Shown here one piece after another: positions 44,789 through 52,358 of a stretch of DNA of 64,000 nt. The stretch is taken from the NCBI GenBank assembly GCA_963711675.1, contig CAVQFB010000013.1, positions 186,001 to 250,000 on the forward strand, in the 5' to 3' direction. Position 1 is the stretch's first letter. Each line of letters begins with the position of its first letter. The DNA is from CAVQFB01 sp963711675 (GTDB taxonomy: Bacteria; Acidobacteriota; Terriglobia; Terriglobales; Acidobacteriaceae). The translations under genes were made by a program, and so were the position numbers. The notes below the pieces were generated by a model that searched no databases, had not been told where the DNA came from, and was given only the letters and a program-made list of their open reading frames with translations.

Positions 44789-45811
44789 TCACGGATTCAA
44801 TACAATCTTCCCGAACATCTGGCTGTTCTCCATGTATTCGTGGGCCGCACGAATCTCGCTCAATGGAAAAGTCCGGTCCACCACCGCCTTCAGCTTCCCG
44901 CTGAACACATGCCGCAGCACTTCATGTAATTCACCCATCGTCCCCATGTATGACCCCAGCAGGTTGAACTGCTTCGAAAAGAGAAATCGCAGGTCGACCG
45001 ACACGTTGGGTCCTGTCGTCGCCCCACACGTGACCAGCGTTCCGCCCGGCTTCAGCGCCTTCACACTCTCATTCCAGGTCGCTGCCCCAACGTGCTCCAC
45101 CACGATATCCACGCCTTCCCGGTTCGTGATCTTCTTCGCCTCGTCGCCGATCTTCTGCTTGTAGTGATCGATCACGAAATCGGCACCCAGGTCCCGCGCC
45201 CGCTGCGCCTTCTGATCGTCTCCCGCCGTAGCGATCACCGTCGCCTGAAACAACTTCGCCACCTGGATCGCCGCAATGCCCACACCCGAGTTCGCCCCCA
45301 GCACCAACACGGTCTGACCAGGCCGAACCGACGCCCGCCCCGTCAGCATGTGGAACGCGGTGAGGAATACCAGCGGAACGCTGGCGGCCTCATTGAAACC
45401 AAGGGTATCGGGTATCGGAATCACGCTCACTTCGGGAACCGCGATCAGCTCGCAATTGCCACCGTCCACAGCATTCCCCAGAGCCGTAAACTCCCGGCAT
45501 TGGTTTTGCCGCCCTGACGTGCACTGCGCGCAGTGATTGCAGAAGTGCATCGGAGCCAGCAGGACCCGCTGGCCGGGCCTAATCGACGTAACGTATTCGC
45601 CGACCTCAGCAACTTCACCGGCAATGTCGCTCCCTAAAATATGTGGCAATTTGAGGCCAGGCAGGCCTTTCCTTATCCACAAGTCAATGTGATTCATGGC
45701 ACAGGCCTTGACCCGCACCAAAACCTGGTCCTTACGGGGCTTCGGGTCCGGCACATCTTCGTACTTCAACACCTCCGGGCCCCCAAACTCGTGTATCCGT
45801 GCGGCTTTCAT
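44789..45811 (-). CDS. Zinc-binding alcohol dehydrogenase / quinone-oxidoreductase family (MDR)
   Basis: A 340-residue medium-chain dehydrogenase from ATG 45811 (M-K-A-A-R-I-H-E-F-G). Structural-zinc Cys cluster C-N-H-C-A-Q-C-T-S-G-R-Q-N-Q-C is at about 86-100; the catalytic region has G-S-D-I-A-G-E and the NAD(P) motif G-A-N-S-G-V-G follows. The ordinary catalytic Cys is replaced (A-C-A-M-N-H-I-D near 37). It oxidises an alcohol or reduces an alkenal/quinone; substrate unknown. Confidence 0.87.
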   Translation of the reverse strand: MKAARIHEFGGPEVLKYEDVPDPKPRKDQVLVRVKACAMNHIDLWIRKGLPGLKLPHILGSDIAGEVAEVGEYVTSIRPGQRVLLAPMHFCNHCAQCTSGRQNQCREFTALGNAVDGGNCELIAVPEVSVIPIPDTLGFNEAASVPLVFLTAFHMLTGRASVRPGQTVLVLGANSGVGIAAIQVAKLFQATVIATAGDDQKAQRARDLGADFVIDHYKQKIGDEAKKITNREGVDIVVEHVGAATWNESVKALKPGGTLVTCGATTGPNVSVDLRFLFSKQFNLLGSYMGTMGELHEVLRHVFSGKLKAVVDRTFPLSEIRAAHEYMENSQMFGKIVLNP

Positions 45812-45919
45812 GATGGCCTTTCCCCTCAGTTCAACCTTCAAAACTCTAGTAGACCTTTAACCTAGCACAACGTCTGTCGTTGGCTGGGAGTCGATCCTCG
45901 CCCGCGCTCGGGACTTCGA

Positions 45920-45975
45920 GACTCGCCACTCGGTACTCGCTACTGGGTACTAGCTACTGGGTACTCGCAACTGGC
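45920..45975. repeat. CTACTGGGTACT short-unit repeat (family D)
   Basis: Degenerate tandem copies of about 10-11 bases (gctactgggta ctagctactgg gtactcgcaactgg) between the MDR gene and xdhC. Confidence 0.7.
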
Positions 45976-46016
45976 ACGTTGACTTGCCCTCCTCAAACCC
46001 CAATAATCAAGGTGGA

Positions 46017-46883
46017 ATGGACATCTACGAGGAGATCGTCAAGCTGCGCCAGACTGGTCGCCGTGGCGCCATAGCGACCATCGTCAACGTGCGCGGCTCG
46101 ATCCCGTCCTTTGAAACCGCCAAAATGCTCATCCGCGACGACGGCTCCATCCTGGGCACGATCGGCGGCGGCTGCGTCGAGGCTGAGGTCTGGCAGGCGG
46201 CTCGCGAGGTCATGGAGTCCGAAAAGCCTCGCACCCTCACCTTCAACCTGAATCAGGATCCAAAATACGATACCGGTCTCGTCTGCGGCGGCACCCTCGA
46301 CATTTTCATCGAGCCCGTGCTTCCTCCAGCATCGCTTTACATATTCGGCGCAGGTCACGTGTCCGTCAATCTTTACAAGGTTGCCCGCGGTGCCGGATTC
46401 GACGTCACTGTGGTCGACGACCGCGAGGCCTACGCCAACCGCGAGCGCTTTCCCGAAGCCCGCGATGTCATCGCCGAAGATTTTGACAAAGCCATGGCTC
46501 GCATCGAACCGGGCGAAGGCGCCTACATCGTCATCGTCACCCGCGGACACCGCGACGATATGCGGGTCCTCCGCTGGGCGGTGCAGACCCGCGCCCGTTA
46601 CGTTGGCATGATCGGCTCCCGCCGCAAGACCATCGCGATTTTCAAGGAACTGCAGAAGGAAGGTCTCTCAGCGGAATTGTTCGAGCGCGTTCATGCTCCG
46701 GTTGGTCTCGACATTGGCGCAATCACTCCAGAAGAGATCGCCATCGCCATCACCGCCGAACTGATCGCCATCCGCCGCCACGCCGAACGCGCCCTGCCCC
46801 ACATGAGCTGGTTCCACACGCATCAAACCCCTGCGTCCGACACGCCAAAAGAAGCCTCCGAAGCTGTAAGAGACGAGCCGTAA
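46017..46883 (+). CDS. XdhC-family molybdenum-cofactor insertion/sulfuration factor
   Basis: A 288-residue protein from ATG 46017 with AAGGTGG directly upstream. The XdhC N-terminal domain holds R-G-S-I-P and I-G-G-G-C-V-E (conserved Cys), then L-V-C-G-G-T; the C-terminal Rossmann domain has I-F-G-A-G-H-V and V-G-M-I-G-S-R-R-K. It binds and sulfurates molybdenum cofactor for xanthine-dehydrogenase-type enzymes. The MocA-like gene follows by 45 bases, the usual pairing, but no XdhA/B subunit is in the window. Confidence 0.92.
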   Translation: MDIYEEIVKLRQTGRRGAIATIVNVRGSIPSFETAKMLIRDDGSILGTIGGGCVEAEVWQAAREVMESEKPRTLTFNLNQDPKYDTGLVCGGTLDIFIEPVLPPASLYIFGAGHVSVNLYKVARGAGFDVTVVDDREAYANRERFPEARDVIAEDFDKAMARIEPGEGAYIVIVTRGHRDDMRVLRWAVQTRARYVGMIGSRRKTIAIFKELQKEGLSAELFERVHAPVGLDIGAITPEEIAIAITAELIAIRRHAERALPHMSWFHTHQTPASDTPKEASEAVRDEP

Positions 46884-46928
46884 TCAGCCAACACTGACTT
46901 CCCGCCCTCTTTCTGCTATCTTCCCCTC

Positions 46929-47567
46929 ATGAGCCGCGCCCCCAGCTTTTGCGGCGTGATCCTCTCCGCCGGGGAATCGACCCGCATGGGGACCGACAAG
47001 GCTCTGCTTCCCTGGCCGCCCTTGAGCCCCGGCCAGCCTGCGTCTGGCGAAACTTTTCTGTCTGCCGCTATCCGTTCGCTTTCGCCGAACGCCGATATGG
47101 TTATCGTCGTAGCCGGCAACAACGAACCGAATCTCGAGCCGATCGTGTACGCGAGCGCCGCGTTCCTGGTGCGCAACCCCGATCCCTCCCGGGGACAGTT
47201 CAGCTCGCTCCAGGTCGGTCTTCAGGAAGTCCTCAATCGTGGCCGCGACGCAGCCGTGATCACTCTGGTCGATCGCCCACCCGTTGCTCCCGCTACCATA
47301 GAGGCTCTCCGCTCCGCCTTCGAAGACGCCTATGCCCGCGGCAAGTGGGCGGTCGTCCCGCAGTATGGCGATCGCCATGGCCATCCCATCCTGATCGGGC
47401 GCGAGATGATGACGCGCTTCCTGCAGGCTCCGGCAACCGCCGCTGCCCGTGACATTGAGCACCAAAACCAGCAGCACATCGAATACATCACCGTAGATGA
47501 CCCCTTCGTCGCCGCCAACATCGATACTCCCCAGGACTACGCCGCCCTAACTACTCCGGTTCGGTAG
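46929..47567 (+). CDS. mocA: MobA/MocA-like molybdopterin nucleotidyltransferase
   Basis: A 212-residue NTP transferase: G-V-I-L-S-A-G-E-S-T-R-M-G with K-A-L-L-P-W, then V-T-L-V-D-R-P (metal-binding Asp) and G-H-P-I-L near 155. Placement straight after XdhC suggests MocA (CTP:molybdopterin cytidylyltransferase), which prepares MCD cofactor for XdhC-dependent enzymes; MobA (GTP) is the alternative. Confidence 0.87.
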   Translation: MSRAPSFCGVILSAGESTRMGTDKALLPWPPLSPGQPASGETFLSAAIRSLSPNADMVIVVAGNNEPNLEPIVYASAAFLVRNPDPSRGQFSSLQVGLQEVLNRGRDAAVITLVDRPPVAPATIEALRSAFEDAYARGKWAVVPQYGDRHGHPILIGREMMTRFLQAPATAAARDIEHQNQQHIEYITVDDPFVAANIDTPQDYAALTTPVR

Positions 47568-47597
47568 TCGGCGACCGCATCTTTGGGTGTTCGTGCG

Positions 47598-47690
47598 CCA
47601 AGGGGGGATACGCAACTGAGGATGCCCCATCCCTTCGCGCTTTTTGTGAAAGGGTGGGTTACATAACTGTGTGATAGTTCGCGCCAGCGA
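47598..47690. repeat. GGATGCCCC...GGGTGGGTTACATAACTG repeat (family C)
   Basis: The main element at 47620-47690 has stem CCCATCCCTTC ... GAAAGGGTGGG. A partial second copy (AAGGGGGGATACGCAACTG) precedes it at 47600-47619. Same family as 32734-32804, with diverged stems. Confidence 0.65.
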
Positions 47691-47714
47691 GCACCGCCAC
47701 CGCCATCCCCATGA

Positions 47715-47780
47715 ATTGTCATCCCGAGCGTAGTACGATTCGCGAAGCGATATCGTGCGGAGTCGAGGGACCTGCTTTAT
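47715..47780. repeat. GTCATCC repeat (family A), copy 4
   Basis: GTCATCCCGAGCG, an inserted 40-base hairpin-like section, then GTCGAGGGACCTGC. Long form of the family. Confidence 0.7.
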
Positions 47781-47833
47781 GATTGGACCGTCTCGAGATG
47801 TCGCTTACTCCTAAGAGATTAGCAATCACCATC

Positions 47834-48550
47834 ATGTCCCAGACCCTGAACCCCACTGCCGCCCAATTCGTCGACTCTGTTCTCGCCCTCAAGCCTGCGT
47901 TTGCCACTTTCGACTGCGACGGAACCCTCTGGTCCGGCGACGCAGGCGAAGGCTTTTTCAGCTGGGAACTGGATCGCGGCCTGGTCTCCGACGAGATCGT
48001 CCGCTGGGCTCGCCCCCGCTACGCCGAATACCGCGCCGGAAGGGTCAGAGAAGAAGTCATGTGCGGTGAGATGGTGACCATGCATCGCGGCATGAGCGAA
48101 ACCGAGGTGCAGCAAGCCGCCCGCAAATTTTTCGAAGAGAATTTCGTAAGCAACATCTTCCCTGAGCTACGCCAACTAGTCGCCCAGCTAAAAGAACAGG
48201 GCTGTGACGTGTGGGCCGTCTCGTCCACCAACGAGTGGGTGATCCGCGCCGCCATGCCCTATTTCGGCCTATCCGAGAATAAAGTTCTGGCGGCCGCGGT
48301 CGAAGTGAAGAACGGCACGATCACTGACCACTTGGTCCGAATCCCCAGCGGCCCCGGTAAACCGCAGGCGATTCACGAGGTGGTCAAACGCGCCCCGGAC
48401 GCGGCTTTCGGCAACTCCATGTGGGACGCCGATATGCTGAAGATCGCCCGCCACCCATTCGCGGTAAACCCTAATCCTGACTTGGAGAGCGTCGCGCAGC
48501 AAAGTGGCTGGCGTGTCTACTGGCCCGACTCCACCCAGCATCGTCGCTAA
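47834..48550 (+). CDS. HAD phosphatase of the SerB-like/PSPase group
   Basis: A 238-residue protein from ATG 47834 (M-S-Q-T-L-N-P). HAD motif I is F-D-C-D-G-T-L-W (nucleophile Asp, acid/base Asp), motif II V-S-S-T-N-E and motif IV G-N-S-M-W-D-A-D-M-L. The helical cap between motifs I and II is typical of phosphoserine-phosphatase-like and bacterial phosphocholine/phosphoethanolamine-phosphatase families. The substrate cannot be read from sequence. It is preceded by repeats only. Confidence 0.82.
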   Translation: MSQTLNPTAAQFVDSVLALKPAFATFDCDGTLWSGDAGEGFFSWELDRGLVSDEIVRWARPRYAEYRAGRVREEVMCGEMVTMHRGMSETEVQQAARKFFEENFVSNIFPELRQLVAQLKEQGCDVWAVSSTNEWVIRAAMPYFGLSENKVLAAAVEVKNGTITDHLVRIPSGPGKPQAIHEVVKRAPDAAFGNSMWDADMLKIARHPFAVNPNPDLESVAQQSGWRVYWPDSTQHRR

Positions 48551-48606
48551 ACTACTTCCAAAGTTATTCCGGCTTGTGCTTGGCACCGTCCGTAATTGTC
48601 CGATTC

Positions 48607-49032
48607 CTAAAACGAATTGTCATCCTGAGCGAAGCGAAGGACCTGCTTTCTCCTGATCAACTCCTCACTCAACCGCGCTTCGCTTGACTTCACCATCGCC
48701 GCCAGCGCATCCATCGCTAGATGACTGGCGTGCGTCGACGCCTCCGGCAACCCGCCTACCGCCTCAACTAGCTCATCCCGGCGAAGACTCTCTGCCTCCG
48801 CAATAGTCTTCCCCTTCACCAACTGCGTCAGCGCTGACCCGCAAGCCATCGCCGGAACACATCCCTTCGCCAGAAAACGAATCTCCACGATCCGCTCACC
48901 CTCTACTCTTATCGTCAATTTGAGAACGTCCCCGCACCCGGGATTCTCGATCTGTACGGAAGCGTCAGGGGCCTCCACCTCGCCCGCGTTGCGCGGATTC
49001 TGGAAGTGATCGAGTATCTGAGCCGAATACAT
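48607..49032 (-). CDS. Iron-sulfur cluster scaffold (IscU/NifU-N-like) lacking the third Cys
   Basis: A 141-residue protein from ATG 49032: M-Y-S-A-Q-I-L-D-H-F-Q-N-P-R-N is the canonical IscU start. Cys33 (P-G-C-G-D) and Cys64 (A-C-G-S-A-L) match the first and second scaffold cysteines; Cys58 (K-G-C-V-P) is extra. The third, persulfide-accepting Cys (K-I-H-C-S in E. coli) is Ala102 (S-T-H-A-S-H-L-A). The last dozen residues (K-Q-V-L-R-F-A-Q-D-D) come from a family A repeat overlapping the 3' end. The sulfur-transfer role may be lost or changed. Confidence 0.82.
   Translation of the reverse strand: MYSAQILDHFQNPRNAGEVEAPDASVQIENPGCGDVLKLTIRVEGERIVEIRFLAKGCVPAMACGSALTQLVKGKTIAEAESLRRDELVEAVGGLPEASTHASHLAMDALAAMVKSSEARLSEELIRRKQVLRFAQDDNSF
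48616..48650. repeat. GTCATCCTGAGC repeat (family A), copy 5, inside the 3' end of the IscU-like gene
   Basis: Canonical compact form: GTCATCCTGAGCGAAGCG through AAGGACCTGC. Read on the minus strand, the element encodes Q-V-L-R-F-A-Q-D-D. Confidence 0.8.
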
Positions 49033-49140
49033 CGTGCCTATTGTAGCGGCACTATCCGCTTGTGAGTTCGGCCACAAGCCCGGAAAGCAACAACATTCGG
49101 CGGAACTCGCCACCCCACGCTAGACTGGACCCAGTTCCCA

Positions 49141-49980
49141 ATGCCCGCCCACACGCCAACCCGCATCGTCAGCCTTCAGCCCAGCGCCACCGTCATCCTC
49201 AAAGAAGTCGGCTGCCTGGATCGTATCGTCGCCTGTACCAGGTACTGCCGCGACGTCTGCCCGGAAATCTCGGCCACCAATCCCATCATCCTCGCTGACT
49301 CCTGGACCGCCCAGGCCGCCCCTATCATTGCTGCCCGCCCCGACCTCGTGATCGCCGCCGTTCCCTACCAGGAAAAGGCCGTCTCCGAAATTCTGAAAGC
49401 CGGTGCTCGCTTCCTGGGCCTCGCGCCCAAGTGTCTGGAGGACATCTATACGGATGTCGCTATCATCGCCGGAACCGTTGGTGCCTCTGCGCGCGGCGAA
49501 ACCGTCATCGCTGAAATGCAGCGCGAAATCGAAGCCATTCGCGCTCGGGTGCCCGCCTCCCCTCGCCCACGCGTCTTCTGCGAAGAGTGGGGCAAGCCGC
49601 TCATCGCCTCCCAACGCTGGGTCGCTGAACTGGTGGAGGCTGCCGGTGGAACCTTCATCGGCGAGCCCGGCAAGCAACATTCCCCTGACGAAATACGTGC
49701 TGCCGATCCCGAAATCCTCATCGCCGCCTGGTGCGGCGCAGGCGACCGCGTGCCTCTGGAAAGAATCCTCCGCGACCGCGACTGGGAAAAGACCACTGCC
49801 GCAATCCACCATCGCGTTTTCTGCATTCGCGACGAATATCTCAACACCCCGGCCCTCACTTTGATTCAAGGTCTCCGCTGCCTGGCCGCGGCGATTCATC
49901 CCCAACAATTTCCACAGCCCCATGGACTACGATCAATTACGACCGTTGCCCAGAAGAAGCGCGAATCCATTGTGCCGTGA
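49141..49980 (+). CDS. BtuF-like cobalamin/siderophore-binding-fold protein without signal peptide
   Basis: A 279-residue periplasmic-binding fold of the BtuF/FhuD type: R-I-V-S-L-Q-P-S-A-T, D-L-V-I-A-A, then the second lobe with L-I-A-A-W-C-G-A-G and I-H-H-R-V-F-C-I. Known members bind corrinoids or Fe-siderophores outside the membrane, but no export signal is visible here and no upstream start would add one. It may act in the cytoplasm (corrinoid carrier?) or be a secondary product. No transporter gene is near. Confidence 0.8.
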   Translation: MPAHTPTRIVSLQPSATVILKEVGCLDRIVACTRYCRDVCPEISATNPIILADSWTAQAAPIIAARPDLVIAAVPYQEKAVSEILKAGARFLGLAPKCLEDIYTDVAIIAGTVGASARGETVIAEMQREIEAIRARVPASPRPRVFCEEWGKPLIASQRWVAELVEAAGGTFIGEPGKQHSPDEIRAADPEILIAAWCGAGDRVPLERILRDRDWEKTTAAIHHRVFCIRDEYLNTPALTLIQGLRCLAAAIHPQQFPQPHGLRSITTVAQKKRESIVP

Positions 49981-49995
49981 TTTAACATAGCCGCT

Positions 49996-50478
49996 ATGCC
50001 AGTCACGTCCAAACACGACGAAGTCAGGAAAGAGCTGGAGCACGTCGCGCAAACCGCTTCCTCCGCCCAAGAACTGATGGAGAGCATTGTTCTCCTCCTG
50101 CACGACCGCATGCTCAAGTACAACTGGGTGGGCTTCTACATGCTCGAAAAGTCGCAGCCGCCCGTTCTGGCGCTCGGGCCTTTTCAAGGGGCCATGACTC
50201 CTCACACACGCATTCCTCTCAATCAGGGAATCTGCGGTGCGGCAGCCTCGACGGGAAAGACCATCGTGGTTGACGATGTGAGAAGCGATCCCCGCTATCT
50301 GGCCTGCTCCCTTGAGACCAAGTCGGAAATTGTGGTCCCCGTCTTCGCTAAGAACGAGGTCGTCGGCGAACTCGATATCGATAGCCACTTCCCCGCCGCT
50401 TTCGGCCAGGAAGATCGTGACCTTGTCGAATACTGTGCCTCGCTGGTAGGCAAGCGTCTGGAAAAGTCCGGCAAGTGA
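49996..50478 (+). CDS. Free-methionine-R-sulfoxide-reductase-like GAF protein
   Basis: A 160-residue single GAF domain close to MsrC/fRMsr: N-W-V-G-F-Y, G-P-F-Q-G, Q-G-I-C-G-A-A-A-S-T, Y-L-A-C-S and S-E-I-V-V-P. Cys80 and Cys104 are spaced 24 residues like Cys94 and Cys118 of E. coli fRMsr, the catalytic/resolving pair. The third Cys (equivalent of Cys84) is a His at 70. Reduction of free Met-R-sulfoxide is likely, though with one fewer Cys. Confidence 0.82.
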   Translation: MPVTSKHDEVRKELEHVAQTASSAQELMESIVLLLHDRMLKYNWVGFYMLEKSQPPVLALGPFQGAMTPHTRIPLNQGICGAAASTGKTIVVDDVRSDPRYLACSLETKSEIVVPVFAKNEVVGELDIDSHFPAAFGQEDRDLVEYCASLVGKRLEKSGK

Positions 50479-50587
50479 ACATCGAGCCGATCGTGTGCCC
50501 TGCGTGCCCGCCCGGCTCAACTCCTGCTTTCAATCGTCGCGGGGACTCGGCCCAAATTGCCGTTGTCGCGAGCGAATCTTCTTGAGC

Positions 50588-50980
50588 ATGAAACGAGTTG
50601 TCGCAGCGCTGATCGTCAAAGACGGAGCCGTCCTGATCTGTCAGCGCACGCGCCATCAGCCCATGCCTCTGAAGTGGGAGTTTCCCGGCGGCAAGATTGA
50701 AGCGGGCGAGCAACCGCGCGACGCCCTCCGCCGCGAACTGGAAGAAGAACTCGGCGTCTGGCCTAACGTGGGGGAAGAAGTCGCTCGCATCAAGCACGAA
50801 TATAAGAGTGGCGGCGCGGTGGAGCTGCGGTTCTTCGCGGTCCACGAATACGAAGGTGAGATCGAGAACCGCATCTTTCGCGACGTGCGCTGGGTGAAGC
50901 GCTCGGAGCTACCCGAATATGACTTCCTGGACGCTGATCTGGGCCTGGTAAAGGATCTGGCGGAGGGGAAAATTCTCTGA
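50588..50980 (+). CDS. mutT: NUDIX hydrolase, MutT-type
   Basis: A 130-residue protein from ATG 50588. The Nudix box is complete: G-G-K-I-E-A-G-E followed by seven residues and R-E-L-E-E-E-L-G-V. W-E-F-P-G-G and the short length fit the MutT/8-oxo-dGTP family; the final R-W-V-K-R-S-E-L-P region is typical. It may cleave 8-oxo-dGTP or other nucleoside derivatives. It is convergent with the M48 gene. Confidence 0.9.
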   Translation: MKRVVAALIVKDGAVLICQRTRHQPMPLKWEFPGGKIEAGEQPRDALRRELEEELGVWPNVGEEVARIKHEYKSGGAVELRFFAVHEYEGEIENRIFRDVRWVKRSELPEYDFLDADLGLVKDLAEGKIL

Positions 50981-50992
50981 GACTCTACGTAG

Positions 50993-51033
50993 GCCCGGAC
51001 GCCCTCGTCCGGGCGATCGAGCGCAGCTCGATC
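50993..51033. terminator. Paired overlapping hairpins, bidirectional terminator candidate
   Basis: GCCCGGAC-GCCCTC-GTCCGGGC is followed directly by GATCGAGC-GCA-GCTCGATC, which can extend two pairs into the first stem. They sit between the convergent mutT and M48 genes. No T-tract follows, so it may act in a Rho-dependent setting or as a processing site. Confidence 0.6.
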
Positions 51034-51059
51034 GCCTGATTCGCGACGGACACTGCGCA

Positions 51060-52106
51060 CTACTGTGACGGACTGCCGTCCCGCCGCCGCAGCGTCGGAC
51101 GCCCGTCGTCGCTCTCGCCGCTGTTCCCACCCTCGGTACTATCAGGGTGTGTCGTCCGTCTCAGCGTGGGTCGATTGATGTTGTTGTCATCCACCTTGCG
51201 ACGGTTTTCGATCTGCGCCAGCCGCGCCTTCATGTCTTCGAATTCCGAAGTATCCACCTTATATTCGTCGCGGGCGGGCAGTACGGTGGCGATTTCCTTC
51301 TGAGTTTTCGCGATGCGATCCGGTGTCTGCGGGTGAGTGCTGAAAGCCTTGGCCAGCGTTCCCGGCTTCTCTTTGTTCAACGCCTGCACCTTCTCAAAAA
51401 ATGCCGTGAACGCCTGCGGATCATAGCCGGACTTGTACATGTATTGCAGGCCCAGATAATCGGCGTCAGATTCAAACCCGCGTGAGAATTGCAGGAAGCT
51501 CATGGGCAACGCCAGTCCCGCCGCGCTGCGAACCGCATAGCCGATCCCCCCTCCCATAAATATAAGAGGGATCGAAGCCAGGTTCATCAACTGTCCTCGC
51601 GTGTTCTCGCGCGCTGCATGGCAGGCCGCGACGTGCGCGATCTCATGCGCCATCACCCCGGCCAGTTCAGCTTCGTTATCCGCCGCCAGGATCAATCCGG
51701 AATCGACGTAAAAGAATCCGCCGGGAAGCGCAAACGCGTTCACCTCGTCGGAGTCAACCACTTTGATCGTGAACGGAACCTGCGCATCGGAATTGCGGAC
51801 AAGATTCTGACCGAGCCGGTTGACGTATTCCGTCACCTCCGGGTCCGTCACCATCTTCGACGTGCTCTCCACCTGCTGGGCGTACGACTTGCCCATCTGG
51901 ATCTGCTTCTCCAGGCTGTACCAGTTGCCGACACCCGTTCCGCAGCCCACGTTGCGATTGCCGATCGCGTTTACATCCTTCAGACTTCCCGTGCCATGCG
52001 ATTTCTTGGAGGCAGCTGGCGGCGAGTCCTGCGCCGTGGCAACAGCAAAACTGGCTATCATGAAGAAGAGGAGAAGGAAGCGGAGAGTCGTACTGCGATA
52101 CTTCAT
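51060..52106 (-). CDS. M48-family zinc metalloprotease, exported
   Basis: A 348-residue protein from ATG 52106: signal peptide (L-L-L-F-F-M-I-A-S-F-A-V), a Ser/Lys-rich stretch, then a BepA/LoiP-type domain with M-A-H-E-I-A-H (H-E-x-x-H zinc motif, about residue 155) and the third ligand region F-E-S-D-A-D. The C-terminus is low-complexity (P-T-L-R-R-T-T, twice) and perhaps disordered. Such periplasmic M48 proteins quality-control outer-membrane proteins. No TPR domain is present, unlike BepA. Confidence 0.88.
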   Translation of the reverse strand: MKYRSTTLRFLLLFFMIASFAVATAQDSPPAASKKSHGTGSLKDVNAIGNRNVGCGTGVGNWYSLEKQIQMGKSYAQQVESTSKMVTDPEVTEYVNRLGQNLVRNSDAQVPFTIKVVDSDEVNAFALPGGFFYVDSGLILAADNEAELAGVMAHEIAHVAACHAARENTRGQLMNLASIPLIFMGGGIGYAVRSAAGLALPMSFLQFSRGFESDADYLGLQYMYKSGYDPQAFTAFFEKVQALNKEKPGTLAKAFSTHPQTPDRIAKTQKEIATVLPARDEYKVDTSEFEDMKARLAQIENRRKVDDNNINRPTLRRTTHPDSTEGGNSGESDDGRPTLRRRDGSPSQ

Positions 52107-52233
52107 GGTCACCACCACCCCTGGGAGTTGACCCTTAAAAGCCCAACACTTACTTGAAGGTTATCAACAACCCCGGACTAAATCCAGCGTTTCCGGCGTC
52201 CGGTAGTGGCACAGTTTGTTTTTGCTCCAGAGT

Positions 52234-52310
52234 TCGTCATCCCGAAGCCGCGCGTTTTCTCCGGCGCGGCGAGGGGTCTGGCGTGGAGTGTTCCAATTGA
52301 CCCACCATAC
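52234..52310. repeat. GTCATCC repeat (family A), copy 6
   Basis: GTCATCCCGAAGCCG, CGCGTTTTCTCCGGCGCGG hairpin, GGGGTCTGGCGTGGAGTG, then TTCCAATTGACCCACCATAC. Copies 7 and 8 have the same tail. Confidence 0.75.
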
Positions 52311-52358
52311 GGCGCCACGGCTGGCCTTGAGGCGGGAAGTGCTTGATAAATAGATGTT

